The notes under the pieces were generated by a model that worked only from the letters and a program-made list of their open reading frames with translations, searched no databases and was not told where the DNA came from. The position numbers and the translations under genes were made by a program. Shown in pieces: positions 9,863-22,095 of a stretch of 58,519 bases of DNA. The DNA is from Welwitschia mirabilis (lineage: Eukaryota; Gnetophyta; Gnetopsida; Welwitschiales), in NCBI GenBank assembly GCA_051453625.1, contig JBOZIK010000001.1, positions 27,780,562 through 27,839,080 of the forward strand, read 5' to 3'. Each line of letters begins with the position of its first letter. Within the stretch, counting starts at the first letter, position 1.

Positions 9863-12665
9863 GCTAATATAATTAAGATGTCTTCAACTTATTTATGTAA
9901 TTAGCCATCTATGTATTAATGCCAATTCTTAAATAGCTAAAATGTTTGATAGTATTGTAAACTTTCTTATTTATCATTTAGTGAAAAAGATTTTTCTTTA
10001 GCATATTCTTTACTTATTATTGTAGTAGATTTTCTTTTTCATTAGATTCTATGAAATATTTAAATTAAAGCTATTATAGAGATCATTATCTTTAATCATA
10101 ATAATCAGATCATTATTATGTATTCTGATAATGATGTCTTTTTTTATAGTTAATAATAATTATATTGATATTAATCAACTTTTGTATTGATTTGAGAAAT
10201 ATTTATTTCTATTAAGTTACTTTATTAATTAATTAATATTATTTTTCTACAATCTCATAAAAATTTATTAGAAACTGCTAAGCAAAAACTATAAGTTGGT
10301 GTAAGAGAAGATATTGTTGAACTTCTATTGATTTGTTTTAATATTCAAGCTTTCCTTCCTTTCCTTGAATATCAAGTTCTTTTTAGAATTTAAATAAAAA
10401 TTAGATAAATAAAAAATAAAATATCTTATCATAAACTATAAATTACTAGTTTATAAGACTATTCCAGCTTCTACTCATGCTTATTATTATTTTTGTTTGA
10501 CATGTTTTAAGTTATTTACTAGAAATTATATTATTTATTTGAAAATTTCATGTAGTTATTTAAAGATTATTACAAAGGATTTCATCATGTGATCTAATAT
10601 AACTACTTTACCTAAATACCAAGATCTTTAAATTTTTACAAATCCTTTTTGAAAAAAATATTACTTCATTGCTAAGTGGCTTTTCTAGCATCTAAATTCT
10701 TAAATGTTATTGAAAACTTATTATAGATTTATTTTCAATAGGATTTTTATAAAAATAAATCTTTTGAAAAGTCTATTTGCATAGAAATGTCTTCATAGCA
10801 TAAATATTTTTCATAGCATTTTTATAGCTTAGAAAATATTACATTACTATATTAACTAGAAAAATATTTCATTACATTAGAATATTAATATTTATGTTTG
10901 TTTGTAATGATATTTGTTATTATCATCTACTTTAATTTCTTCCATGAATTCTAAGTTAGTAATTAATTTTTTCAAGAAATTCTTTGTCCTAATTGATTGA
11001 GGTTAGTAGATGAACAGACTTTTTGGGAATAATTCAAAACTCTTTATGGTTTATATTTTGCCATAAAGCATTTCATCCTTCCAACCAAATCAAAAATTGC
11101 ATTTTTAGCATATTAACAACACACAAAAATTGACATTTACACTAAGCAATTTAGACCTTATTAGCATGCTTAGTTAATGATCATAATGATTTTATGTATT
11201 TATTATGATTAAGTCCATGTAAATATAGCTTTATTATTAATCTATATAAATACTATTATTTCATAGAATAATTGCATCATCTAGAGAATTATGATAGAAG
11301 CTGCAGGTGTGCTAAGAAATATTGGGAGTGGTGCTTGTTCTAGGAGTGAAAACACTAGTTACTATGATTAGAAATATTAATAGTAGAAGATGATTAAGGA
11401 ATATTTTCTAAGAATAAATCCTTAAAGTGGTTTCATGACTAGAGGATGACCCCATATACTTTGGGCATTCTAAAGAATGACCTCATTAGATCTCTGAAAT
11501 CCTAATTATATGCCATAATTTTGGCCTATAAATACCCTATCTTCACTTGAAGGAAATCATATCATATCATTATCATACTATACAAGTGGTTGGAGCTCCA
11601 ATCATGTATTCTTTCTAATCCTCCCATAGAAATGACATAGCTACTAGGCTACTATGTTACTTTTTTGTTTAGTATGAATACTTTCATATATTATATACTT
11701 TTAGATTTTTGATAATAAAGTGTTGCATGTTCCTGGTGCATTACTTTGATATTAAGTTTTGATGAATCTCATACTTGTTATGTTTAGGATTGGCTAAGGA
11801 ATGATTTTATTTTAAGCTCTTTTCATGAATTTTCTTTTTAGTCTAACTAGAGTAACATAAATGTTTATTTGATGGATCTTTGAAGACCTATACTTTATAT
11901 GCTTATTCTCTTATTATTATAAAGGCTAAGTGACTTGGATATATTACACTCATATCTAATGATGAATGTGATTATGCCATTGTACTTGAGCTAGTACTAC
12001 ATAAGTTTTATATTCATGGTGGATGAGATTATACAATTTTTTTGCATTGGAGTAAAACTTAGATGAGTTTCATTGAGTAATTATGCTTTTCTATGAAGTT
12101 ATTATGCTTATTTGAATGCTATTACTTATTTCTAAATCTCTTGTATAGTTTTACTTTTTTATATACATTATTACTATGCTTTCTTTATTAATAGCTATTA
12201 TTATCTATTTTTTTGGAATAATGATATTAAAATTATACTATAAATATAATTCCTAGTATTATATCACATTCAAATTTTTAACAATAAAGATTTAAGTTCA
12301 AAATATTTTAATAAATAATTAGAAAAATGTGAAATTTCATAAGCTAAATATATTATGTTAATGATTGATAATCCCATAATTATTATATTTTCCTTGGATT
12401 TATTCATTTATTTGATCATTTTATCAAATGATAACAAATTATGGATTTGAAATTGAATTTATTTGAAATAGAGTTGTTATTTATTATTTTAAATGTTAAA
12501 GAAATTATTATCATTTTTATGGAATATTTTTCTTACTGTTAAAATCTTATTATCTGTTAATTATAGTAACCATAATTATCATTTATTTAGTTACCCAATG
12601 GCCTAACAAGAGTTACTGAATTTCCCTCACTTCCACCACTTCCACACCTCCCACCACTTTTACAC
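9863..12665. other. Unassigned AT-rich region with a promoter-like site
   Basis: About 2.8 kb without a coding stretch that I can support on either strand. The only distinct feature is GGCCTATAAATACCCTA at about 11523-11539, a good plant TATA context of the kind seen inside LTRs, followed by AATCATATCATATCATTATC. This could be the core of a decayed solo LTR, but I find no second copy in the window. Confidence 0.5.
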
Positions 12666-12765
12666 NNNNNNNNNNNNNNNNNNNNNNNNNNNNNNNNNNN
12701 NNNNNNNNNNNNNNNNNNNNNNNNNNNNNNNNNNNNNNNNNNNNNNNNNNNNNNNNNNNNNNNNN
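12666..12765. other. Assembly gap, 100 N
   Basis: Exactly 100 N. The gap hides the rest of a family A LTR whose start lies immediately to the right. Confidence 0.95.
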
Positions 12766-12852
12766 TCATAGAAACTGAGCATTTATCTGTTAGTTTATCT
12801 GCAAAACAACTCAAAATACACTATCAAATACACTTAAGTTGATGGCGCAACA
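12766..12852 (-). repeat. Family A LTR fragment, 5' end, reversed
   Basis: On the minus strand this starts TGTTGCGCCATCAACTTAAG at 12852 and matches the first 87 bases or so of the LTRs at 1610 (minus) and 28594 (plus), including ATTTGATAG and GAGTTGTTTTGCAGATAAAC. It is cut by the N run. Its first bases (TGTTGCG) keep a CG where the copy at 28594 has TG. Confidence 0.85.
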
Positions 12853-13823
12853 GCATAGTCAAAACATATTAGGGAGAAAGAAGGGTATTTTGGAAATCTT
12901 TTCAAGAATATCATCACATTTCAAAATCCATTCTATACCTATATAAAAATGCATAAAAAGATTTATCCTTTACAATACATCATCTCACTTTCATTTGACT
13001 ACTTAGACATCGATAACACCACTATTTGCTATTTCATAAAGCACTAGATCAGAGGTGATATTTCCCTTAACTTACACTAAATGCTATCTTAATGTAACCT
13101 GTCCCATTTTTACACATAACTTCTACACAGAGAATTCATAGAAATGCTCATTCTCCATGGTTGTAAGTATCATCACTGTTGTTATTGTTCTGCTTGAATC
13201 ATTTAAGTAATGTAATGTGAAATGATTATAATTCCATAGAAAATGTTTAATTATTGATCTACATCTTCTTCATTTTTCATATTAAAATTTGTCTCTCTGC
13301 TATTCTACTTTTTACCTTCTTTTCAAGCTTATGCATTTCCTCATCTAAGTGAGATACTATGTTTATTTTCCCTTTCTACATAACCTTAATGTTGCCTTTC
13401 AAACCGCTGAATCATGCATCATATTTGGGCTCTTACAAATGCTCAAACCCCTTCTCTCTCAGATGATTTAGTAGGAATCCTAGGTCAGGCAACAAATACT
13501 AAATCTTTTATTCAGTAACATGGCAATGATATAAAATGAAACTACAAGGGCATTAAGGCAAACATAAATGTATGATTTCACTGACAAAAAGTGTGCACAT
13601 TAGCAATTGTTATGTCACTTAAATATTTTTTCTAATTTCAAGAAATATTAATGCCTTGAGGCTCTAATTATGTAAGCAATCTCTAACATGTTCTTTTTTT
13701 TCCATTCCCTTTATTGAAAAACTCACCTCAACACTTCAATATAAAATAACCCTACCATTATTGTGTTCCATCCTGTGTTGTTTTAATGTAGTTAATAAGT
13801 CTTTCAATGTTTTTTCATTGAAT

Positions 13824-13825
<2 letters not shown>
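12853..13825. other. Unassigned region
   Basis: No supported gene. The segment CCTATATAAAAATGCATAAAAAG near 12933 looks like a TATA region followed by a CATC-rich stretch, possibly another LTR or a host promoter relic, but no coding sequence follows. Confidence 0.4.

Positions 13826-13902
<77 letters not shown>
13826..13902. repeat. (CT)n then (CA)n microsatellite
   Basis: About 33 uninterrupted CT units run from 13826 to 13892, followed by about five CA units to 13902, where the sequence breaks into N. The repeat is probably what broke the assembly. Confidence 0.98.
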
Positions 13903-14002
13903 NNNNNNNNNNNNNNNNNNNNNNNNNNNNNNNNNNNNNNNNNNNNNNNNNNNNNNNNNNNNNNNNNNNNNNNNNNNNNNNNNNNNNNNNNNNNNNNNNN
14001 NN
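13903..14002. other. Assembly gap, 100 N
   Basis: Exactly 100 N directly after the CT/CA microsatellite. Confidence 0.95.
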
Positions 14003-14406
14003 TATATTAAGCTGAAGTAAAAGAACGTGGAGTTGAGTCTAATCATATTTGTATAATTTAAAACCTAATGTAGAACCAACTCACTCCTAGATGTGGTTAA
14101 ACATCGAGTTAGAATGCTATGAACTATAGTTGCAAACTTCTATTATATTGGTTAGGTAATATCTTTAAGCTTATCCATGTATATTTATAACAAATTTATA
14201 TCTTCTCAACTATTTACAAGATATTGTTTATTTATTGAAATACTAAAAAAAAATAAAGAACATAAACATATAAAACTGCTATTGTTTGTAAACCAAAATA
14301 ATCTAGAAATTAATTATACATAAATATATAATATTAATATGATTTTTTTCCTTAGAATATAGAAATGCTAATAAAGAGAATAAGTAAAATATAACCATAT
14401 ATTCTA
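14003..14406. other. Unassigned sequence upstream of copia element 2
   Basis: About 400 AT-rich bases with no supported coding or repeat feature. It may hold the lost 5' half of copia element 2 in unrecognisable form. Confidence 0.4.
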
Positions 14407-14739
14407 TTGTGTCTATTAGATAACAATATTAAAGAAGAGAGAAAAAGAAAAGGAAAAAATATAGTGTTAATTAGGATAAGAGAAGAGAGAATGTTATATA
14501 AAATTGATGATAGTGCAATAGAAGTAGTTTTTATTCACTATGATAAAAGAACTTCAGGTTGGAAATGTATAGATGGAAATATCAAAAAATTTATAAGTTC
14601 AAGACTAATAAAATTTAAGAAAGGCAAGCTTGGTTTTGAGTTAAATAAATCAAATTCTAGTGCTTTTTTACAACACATTTCTTATAGTAAAGAATTTTTT
14701 GCAAAACAAAATGATAGCAACTTATTACTTGATGGTTGA
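14407..14739 (+). pseudogene. Copia element 2 integrase C-terminal domain
   Basis: A 110-codon open stretch includes YKIDDSAIEVVFIHYDKRTSGWKC, matching the copia integrase C-terminal pattern in which a Lys-Phe/Leu-Asp segment precedes Phe-hydrophobic-Gly-Tyr and a KGWR/K-like motif. DGNIKKFISSRLIKF corresponds to the following strand that usually reads ISRNVVFDE. The integrase catalytic core upstream is missing. The ORF is longer than its neighbours but has no start codon of its own to defend. Confidence 0.65.
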
Positions 14740-14879
14740 TCATAACTTTGAAGAAAGAGTGACAAAATAACAAGTAACATTATAATAACTAATGGCAATG
14801 ACATGCAACATTTAAGTACCAAATACTATAGAATCATTTTAAGATAAGCAATGATAGCAAGAAATGCAATAAATTGAAA

Positions 14880-15640
14880 ATGAAAACACTTGGAAGATTG
14901 TTCCTAAACCAAAAGGAAAAAAGATGATTTTTACAAAATGGATCTACAAAGTGAAGGTAAATCAAGAAGAAAATTTGACAACTTTAAAAGAAAGGTTACT
15001 ATTAAAATATTCATGAAAAATAAAGTAGTAATTATTTTAAAAATTATGCACTTGTTTCAATAATAAAGATCACTAAATTACTTATTTCATTGACACTTTA
15101 ATTTAATGAAAAGGTTTATTAGCTAGATATTAGTTTAGAATTTTTAAATGGTATTTTGAAAGAGTAAGTACATGTAAATCAACTAAGAGGTATTGTGAAA
15201 AACGACATGAAAAATCATGTTTACATGTTAAAGAAGGAAATTTATTGCCTTAAGAATGTGCCAATAACTTGGTACACTAATATGCACAATCATCTACTCA
15301 AAAAATGCTACATGAATTACATTATAAAAGCTAATTTGTTTTACAAGTAAAATAATGACAAGGTAATCTTTATTTTAATTATTTAGATGATGTTCTTTAT
15401 TTTGCATCAAACATTATTAGAAGAGTTCAAAAGAGAAATGCTAAACGTTTTTGATATAAAAGACTTAGAATAACTACAATATTTTTTTGGCTTTGTAGTT
15501 GAATAAAATACAAAGGGAATTACATTCTATTAATCTATGTATGCATGATATTTCTTAAATAATCTTGATATGCATAATGTAAATGCAATAGAAAAACAAT
15601 TACCATATGATTTTTGTAAGGATAAGAAGCAAAAAGATGA
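14880..15640 (+). pseudogene. Copia element 2 reverse transcriptase, degenerate
   Basis: KMDLQSEGK/KWIYKVKVNQEEN near 14935 is the RT entry, followed by WLDISLEFLNGILKE near 15120 for the DVKSAFLNGDL motif. YCLKNVPITWYTNMHNHL is a decayed LKKALYGLKQAPRAWY region. NYLDDVLYFAS at about 15377-15409 supplies the catalytic box YLDD (15380-15391) with both Asp codons kept. Frames change several times, and stops are frequent. Confidence 0.85.
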
Positions 15641-16085
15641 ATACAACATATTTTAAGTGAATCATTAGATTTTGGAGGTATATTACATACTTTAGGTCAT
15701 ATTTATAATTTTCAATAAATTTTATTTCAAGATACATGGCTAAACCAAATGAATAACATTTGAAGACAACAAAGCACATTTGTAAATATGTCAAAGGAAC
15801 CATAAATAAAAGACTGCAATTTTCAAAAGAATTTTAATACATGTAGAGTATGAATATAATGAAAGAATTTCATTTGAAGGTATATATTCCTATTTAATTA
15901 TTTCTTAATAATGTTCTAGCCATAAATTTTAAGAGAAGTTAGCTATAATACAAAATAAGAAAACAATGATATTGTAATATGTGAATACAAAAGATCAAGT
16001 TGCTGATACTCTAATAAAAGTCATAAATAGGGAAGAAATAAAAGACTTGATGTACATTGTAAATTTAATGGACTTAAAAAGGAAG
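15641..16085 (+). pseudogene. Copia element 2 RNase H and pol C-terminus, degenerate
   Basis: After a weakly conserved connection region (ESLDFGGILHTLGHIY near 15660), the end of pol is clear: VNTKDQVADTLIK near 15985, matching the EQVADIFTK motif, then a Leu/Met-rich tail. A polypurine tract, GGACTTAAAAAGGAAG at 16070-16085, follows directly. Confidence 0.75.
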
Positions 16086-16380
16086 TGTTAGATATGGTTA
16101 ACTTGTAAGTTAGTTTTTAATGTTTTATTTGATATGTTTGTTAGGGATCTAAATTAAAGTAAAATATATCTTAAGGTTTTCCTATTACTTTCTTGAAAAT
16201 TTAAGACTATAAAGTAGAGATAAGTAGCATTGTATTGAGTCTGGAACTCATACTGTATTGAAGAAACTACTATTTTGATATCTGAAATAAAGGATAAGCA
16301 TTCTTGTTATTAAGCATCATGTGTTTCATTTGATTCTATTGCTTTCATTTTCTAATTACTTTCTTGATATCGCTACTGGA
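16086..16380 (+). repeat. Copia element 2, 3' LTR (approximate end)
   Basis: TGTTAGATATGGTTAACTTG starts right after the purine tract AAAAAGGAAG. ACTATAAAGTAGAG near 16208 may be the TATA region and GAAATAAAGGATAAGC near 16284 a poly(A) signal region. No second copy is present in the window, so the 3' boundary is a guess. A short LTR of about 300 bases would fit a small copia lineage. Confidence 0.6.
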
Positions 16381-17067
16381 AGATTCACTTTAATTCTAAT
16401 AGATATTACTTTTGATGTAGTTTAAGAAAGAGATAAATTTTGATAGGTATAGTGGTTTATAAATTTTCTAAGTCCCTTTTTTTATTATTTTCATATTTCA
16501 CAATTATTTTTTTAATAAAATTATCTCAAAATTTAAGTTTCTGAAACTCATTTTGTAAATACAAGCTTAATTCATATCCTTTAAGGTAAAACTATGTGCT
16601 TCAAGTTAAAAACACCTTCTATTTTTCCATTGTCAATTTTTTAAAGTTTTTATTATTATTTGATACACTAACAAAGAAAAATAGTTTATTTTACCTATTC
16701 AAGTCCTAAGGCCAATCTTCCCTCACCACCTGATGTTGCTCTAATTATCAAGAATAAGGATGATTTTATTTACCATAATTACTTTAATAGTGATATGCAT
16801 AACCCTTCTTTTATAAAGATTCATATCTTTTCCTGAGCCTTCCTATGTTACTTATTCATATGTTACATTTATCATTTTACTAGGAAGTAGTATATATATT
16901 TTACCATTCACTATGCATGCTATATTTCCACCATTTACTCCATAACCTACTTTTCATTATTTAATTGTTCCTATTTTACCTAAAGTAAATGCTTCATCTC
17001 ACTAATCCCACTTTCACCACATTTATAATAATATTTTTCCACATTTAACATTTAATTACTATCTTAC

Positions 17068-17098
17068 AATAAATAAATAAATAAATAAATAAATAATA
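17068..17098. repeat. (AATA)n microsatellite
   Basis: About seven units of AATA in a row. Confidence 0.95.
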
Positions 17099-17969
17099 AT
17101 ATGTTGCAAGCTTTTAAAAATTCAAAAGCATTCATGATTATACCTATTTTGGATCATAAGCACTAGCATCATTAGATTTAGACTTTTTAGTTTTAAGATC
17201 ACTTTATTAGCTCATCACAGTGTGTACCTCATTAGTTACCTTTATTACTAAGTTTCTTTATTATTTATGATTACTTCCAATTTAGTACATGATATACCAT
17301 TTTACATTAAACCTCTCTATTTGCCTTATCCTCATTTTATTGTTAATGAGTTTCCATTGTATATTTCCTTTTACTCAGTTTCTCTAAATCATGTCATCAT
17401 TCGCATCCCTATCACATCTTATCCTCATCACTCATTCATTTCATTTCCATTTACATTATTTAATAACCTTTATCTCTTACATGGTAACTTCTGTATTAAC
17501 ATTAAATATTTAACATTATTCTTATATTACCAAAATATGTTAGTATCTACCCTATATTGCACATATTTTACCTCATGATCAAATTATATGATGAAATAGG
17601 AATGTCCATGTCCTTGTTACCATCCTATCCTACTCCTTCACTAGATGTTATGATATTCGCTACATCATTTTCCATTGTTATATTTATTTTTCCATCTATC
17701 GTTCCATTATATGATTATACTATGTTACCTTATAATTATATTATGAATTGTATTCTAGATCATTCTCATCTTGGCTAGGTGTTGTTTACCTTATCCTTCT
17801 TCTCATGTCATTCACATTTACCTATTTACAAGTAAAAAAGGATAAAAAATTGACTATGAAACCCTAATAGAGTGTGTACTTATTTTTAATCTTAAAAAGG
17901 GGTAATTATAAACATATATTTAACCCCCTCCCATTTATATTTATCCACCTTCATGATGTTTTTAATAAG

Positions 17970-18030
17970 ACACACACACACTCTCTCTCTCACATACATA
18001 CACTCTCTCCCTCTCTCTCATACATACATA
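17970..18030. repeat. Compound CA/CT/CATA microsatellite
   Basis: A CA run, a CT run, CATACATA, CTCTCTCC, and again CATACATACATA follow each other. Confidence 0.95.
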
Positions 18031-18269
18031 CTTCTTTACTTCCACATGCTCAATAGCCTTTCATACTCATTGTGTTCATTATTCCCTACCGCTTCTATCT
18101 TAACACAGTTGTCAGTTGTGTTAAAAGTAGATATGAAACATAGCCATCCATAGCTTTATCTCCTCTCAACCTCTGTTCCATCTCTGTGTAGCATACCTCC
18201 TTTGCATAAAGGCCTTTCCTTGTATGACATACTAGTTAATCCTTACCATTCTTAGGTTTTATGACATTT

Positions 18270-18362
18270 TATTTTGCTTGGTAATTAGATTATTTTAACA
18301 AGTAAAGCAAATGACATTAAGATAAAAGTGAGAAGTCATAGGTTCGACTCCCACCTTGTTAA
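18270..18362 (+). repeat. Possible tRNA-derived SINE head
   Basis: GGTTCGACTCC at 18341-18351 is an exact-looking RNA polymerase III B box. AAGTAAAGC about 40 bases upstream could be a decayed A box (compare TGGTAAAGC). The sequence between, with GAAGTCATA just before the B box, resembles the layout of plant tRNA-derived SINEs. No cloverleaf closes, so this is not a functional tRNA gene. No second copy is present. Confidence 0.35.
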
Positions 18363-19559
18363 AGGACTTATATCATTTGGGTTATTTATCTAATTACATA
18401 TATATTATAAAAAATTTACAATATCTTAACTAATATAATTTTAATGCTTATTAAAAGTCTTATTAATCTATTTTCCTCTCATAAAATTTAAGAATATCAA
18501 GAGCTAAAATTATCATTACTAGTATGATCCATATCATTCATACATATATATAAAAATTTTAAGAAGCCATCCTCTACATGTATTTGAATCATCTTAATAA
18601 TTTACCAATTTATTTAGCTAAGTTCTAAGTCTATGTATGAAATTTTAACTCTATTTTCTTACTATTAATATTTTCTCTTATTGTGCTAGGATAGTTGAAT
18701 CCCTTTTTAATTATTTTCTTTTATTTATTCTCTTTTTCTTTTATATTACTCCCTTTTTAGTACCTTTTTTTTCATTACTATTATTAGTGGACTGGTGTTA
18801 TGTAACATTTAATTGATGGAACTTAATTTAATTTTTTATTTTTTTTAAATTATTTTTTTTGGTTTCATTTTATTTTCCTTCTCTCTTTACAAAGATTATA
18901 TAGTAGATTAAATATTCTTATAGGAGCTATTCTCCTACCAGATTAAAAAAAATAAATCAATAAAATCAATAAAAAAAAGTTTTCTTCTATCCATCTACTC
19001 TTTCTACCATCTCTTATCTCATTTCTTTTCTTCTCTATGTAAGGTGAATTTATCAACAAGTACTTGAAGATAATTTTTATATAATGACTTCATTAACAAT
19101 TATCTTAAGAAAGTGCTTTAGTACTTGCATTATTTATTTCTACAATTTTCATTTCTTCCATTACATTGTAATGTAGTTTTTATTTTGCATTATCTATTTT
19201 CAGAATCAATATTTAGTCTTTTCCTATTTATCAATCATACTTATATATCACCTAGACTATTAACTATCCTATGAATACATCCTCATCTTTTACTAAAACT
19301 CTTTTACATCATCTTACCATGCTATCATATTTTCTCGTTGATGTTACTAGCTTCTTGTATTAAAATTATTTCATTTTTGGTGAATCTTATGTTTACATCA
19401 TTCTGAATCTTGTCACGTATCATGTGCATCCATAAATGTAACTTTCCTTGATTTTTTTCTTACATTCTATGAATTGGGAATGCACTTTTAGTTATAGGTT
19501 ACATCCAATTTCTATCAATTACAAAATATAGATTAAAATATTTTCCTTATTCCTCTATT

Positions 19560-20190
19560 CTCTCTTGATCATGATTTATATGTCAATGTTGAAATTAATT
19601 CTTCTTTTAATATGAAATTACCTCTTGAGAATTTAAGATGTATCTTTAATGATGATCCTACTCGTTCTTTCATTTGTAATTCATTTACATATTTATCTAG
19701 AAAAATCATTTATAAGAATTATTGGTTAAACAAAATAAAGAAATAGGATGATCCTTTTATGATTTAGAATGTTTGAATTCTAAAAAATGTTCTTCTCATA
19801 TCCTTCTTGAGTTTTTTAACTCATGTGTGAAGTCTTATCATGAAAATGTTTCTAGGCTTGATTTATCACTTGATCATCCATCATATCATTTTAAACATGA
19901 AAATTTTAATCCTTTAAAGTTTTCCTCCTCATTCTTGATTGATCCATCTTGTGAGCCTAGTTTTTCTTTATCAAATAAGCTTGAATTGGAATTATCTACT
20001 CTAGTATTAGGAACTATATATTAAGTTATGACAAACCCTCATGTGTTTAATGATACTCTTGTCATAAAAAACTATGTTCATATTCATTCACATAATCTAT
20101 ACTTTAGCCATTACCACTCATCGAAATCACCTTTACATAACTCTTCATCACCTACATTTAATTTACTTCTTTCATCATGTTTGAATTCAT
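19560..20190 (+). pseudogene. Unrecognised broken ORF
   Basis: Two successive long stop-free stretches in neighbouring frames (about 19565-19740, then 19755-20024) continue past one stop to about 20190, giving a notional product near 200 residues. The composition is Ser, Leu, Asn and His rich, with segments such as SRLDLSLDHPSYHF and SFSLSNKLELELSTL. I recognise no domain. It may be the remnant of a retroelement-specific ORF, like the NSD-ORF of family C, though I see no direct similarity, or it may be chance. Confidence 0.3.
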
Positions 20191-20811
20191 GATACTCAAT
20201 GATCCTAATTAATAGTCTTTTTTTTAAATTTATGAATAAATAGAAATTTTACTATTTTGAAGGTTAATTGAGATTTTATAATTTTTTTCTTTTTCATTAG
20301 CTAGTTCTTTAAATATTTAAGTTCTTTTATTTAAACTTATATGAATTTAGAGATCTTCAATATGGAGTTAAGAAAAAAGGTGCATTTTCATCTTTCATGT
20401 TTTTTCTTTATTTTAAATCATTCATGAGGATGACATCATTTATGTATTAAAATAATAAGCTAATAAATACTTTTATGTGCTAAAAATATTAAAAAATAAA
20501 TAGAGATAAAAGAAAATCAAAAAAATCTTAAAGCTTTTTTATGACATTTTTTATGATCAATTTTATTAGATTTAGTTAATTGAATCTAGGATATGGACAC
20601 CTACTAACAATGTATCTCTAATAATTTCTTTGTTTTGCATTCATCTACACTTGAGCTGTAGACACTCATTCGTAATGTAGCATTGAATTCTTATAGTATA
20701 ACATGTTAAATGTATTAAAACTAATGTTCATAATATTAAATCTTCAATGAAATCAAATATTAAAACTTGATTCCCATGAAAGAGAAAGGAAATAAAATAA
20801 GATTAAGATGG
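20191..20811. other. Unassigned spacer before copia element 3
   Basis: About 620 AT-rich bases with no supported feature. Confidence 0.5.
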
Positions 20812-22030
20812 TGTTGAGAACTCATTGTCATTAATTAAATCAATGAGTTTTTTTAGTTAGTCAACTATGCAGAGATTTTCCAGCACTAGGCAACTGAACT
20901 GATGTAGATAAAGAAAATATCCGATTGTAGAATATATGACTGAGTACATCATACCAGGCGACTGAGCTAATACATCAGAAAGAAGACTGGTTTAAGAATG
21001 AGTGACTGAGAACACATACTTGGGTAACCCAGTAAGAGCCTCTATGTAAAAACTAGGGCAAACATAGGCAACGGTGAAACTAACACAGACAGCCACATTA
21101 CAATCTGTGAAATTTAGTCTTATGATAGAATGGACAATTGAGAAGCTGCAAATGGGTAACTGCATGATAATCAGTGAATCCTGAGTTTACTAAAAGTAAG
21201 GATGACTAAAAAACATAATTATGGGCAACTGCATTTTATCTAAAATCTACCCTCAAAAGGGTAACTGAGTTATTAACATCAGGGTGACCGAATTAAGATC
21301 AACCTCATATCATCATAAGGGTGACCAAAGGTGCATCTGTTCTATACTGAGAATTCTGTGGCAAACAAGGGCAATCGAAGATTAGAAAGAAGGGTGACTT
21401 AATATTCAAGTGACCAAGTATTATATCAACATTAATCATACAAAGTATGAATGTAACCATTACATTTTCAACAGTTCATCAAAAAGGTATAATGGTTCAT
21501 CAAAAAGTGCAATCGTTTGCTTCAACATTATGAAATGGTTATCTTATGCACCTTTAGTATTTAAGATCTCTTCTAATCAAAAGGAAGACATATTTTTTTA
21601 AGATTTAAGATCAAAATAGAAGAAATGATATATTCTTTTGGCACTGTATCTGAATAAGTTGCTAGTTCAAATTTCTGATTGGAATTATCATTGCATATTC
21701 TTTAAAGAAGAGATTCTTGCACCTTTAAGAATAAATGTATACATCTATGCATTATCCTTACTTCTCTTCTTCTGTGGCTGAGGATCAGCCATAAAATCAT
21801 CTGAAGTTATAATAGATTATTTGATAAGCCTGAAAACCAATCTTGAAAGCTAATATATACCAGTCAAGGATAGGAGGTCTAAGGGGCTAAAGGATGATGT
21901 CTATCCATCATTAAATATCTTGCATTTATGTTTTCCATATCTACTTATTTTATTTGTAGGTTTTGTAGAAAACTGAATTTGATTTTTAAAGACTTATTTA
22001 CCCCCTTGTAGGATCAATCCTCTACTTTTA
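20812..22030 (+). repeat. Copia element 3, 5' LTR
   Basis: It starts TGTTGAGAACTCATTGTC, and its first 89 bases recur at 28505-28593 as the 3' LTR start. The U3 part carries a recurring motif of the type GGGTAACTGA, GGGCAACTGC, GGGTGACCGA or GGCGACTGAG, at least ten times between 20889 and 21420. The end is placed just before the primer-binding site. A length near 1.2 kb suits a Sirevirus-type copia. Confidence 0.85.
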
Positions 22031-22032
22031 AT

Positions 22033-22052
22033 TAATATCAGAGCAAGGTTAA
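22033..22052 (+). other. Copia element 3 primer-binding site (initiator tRNA-Met)
   Basis: TAATATCAGAGCAAGGTTAA matches TGGTATCAGAGC, the initiator tRNA-Met complement, apart from GG to AA at positions 2-3. Confidence 0.85.
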
Positions 22053-22095
22053 GCAATAGATCCTAACAAGTCTCTACTCCACTCATGCCTAAAAA

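Larger units (their letters stand above)
16381..19559. other. Unassigned AT-rich region with microsatellites
   Basis: No gene is supported in about 3.2 kb. Open stretches at 17267-17578 and 17557-17778 are pyrimidine-rich, have no recognisable domain and look like chance. The stretch is Pyr-rich on the plus strand around 16690-17870. Microsatellites and a possible SINE head inside it are listed separately. Confidence 0.5.

Noticed and set aside
13761-14015. Open frame with a Leu-Ser repeat
   Set aside because: Translation of the CT microsatellite and N.
15600-15803. Minus-strand open frame of 67 codons
   Set aside because: It overlaps the end of the copia 2 RT region and the start of RNase H, has no recognisable features and is a shadow frame.
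17267-17778. Two overlapping open frames of 103 and 73 codons
   Set aside because: Pyrimidine-rich plus strand, Leu/Phe/Tyr/Ser composition, no domain, no homologous copy in the window; best explained by chance.
18341-18351. B box considered as an intact tRNA gene
   Set aside because: No acceptor, D or anticodon stems can be formed upstream.
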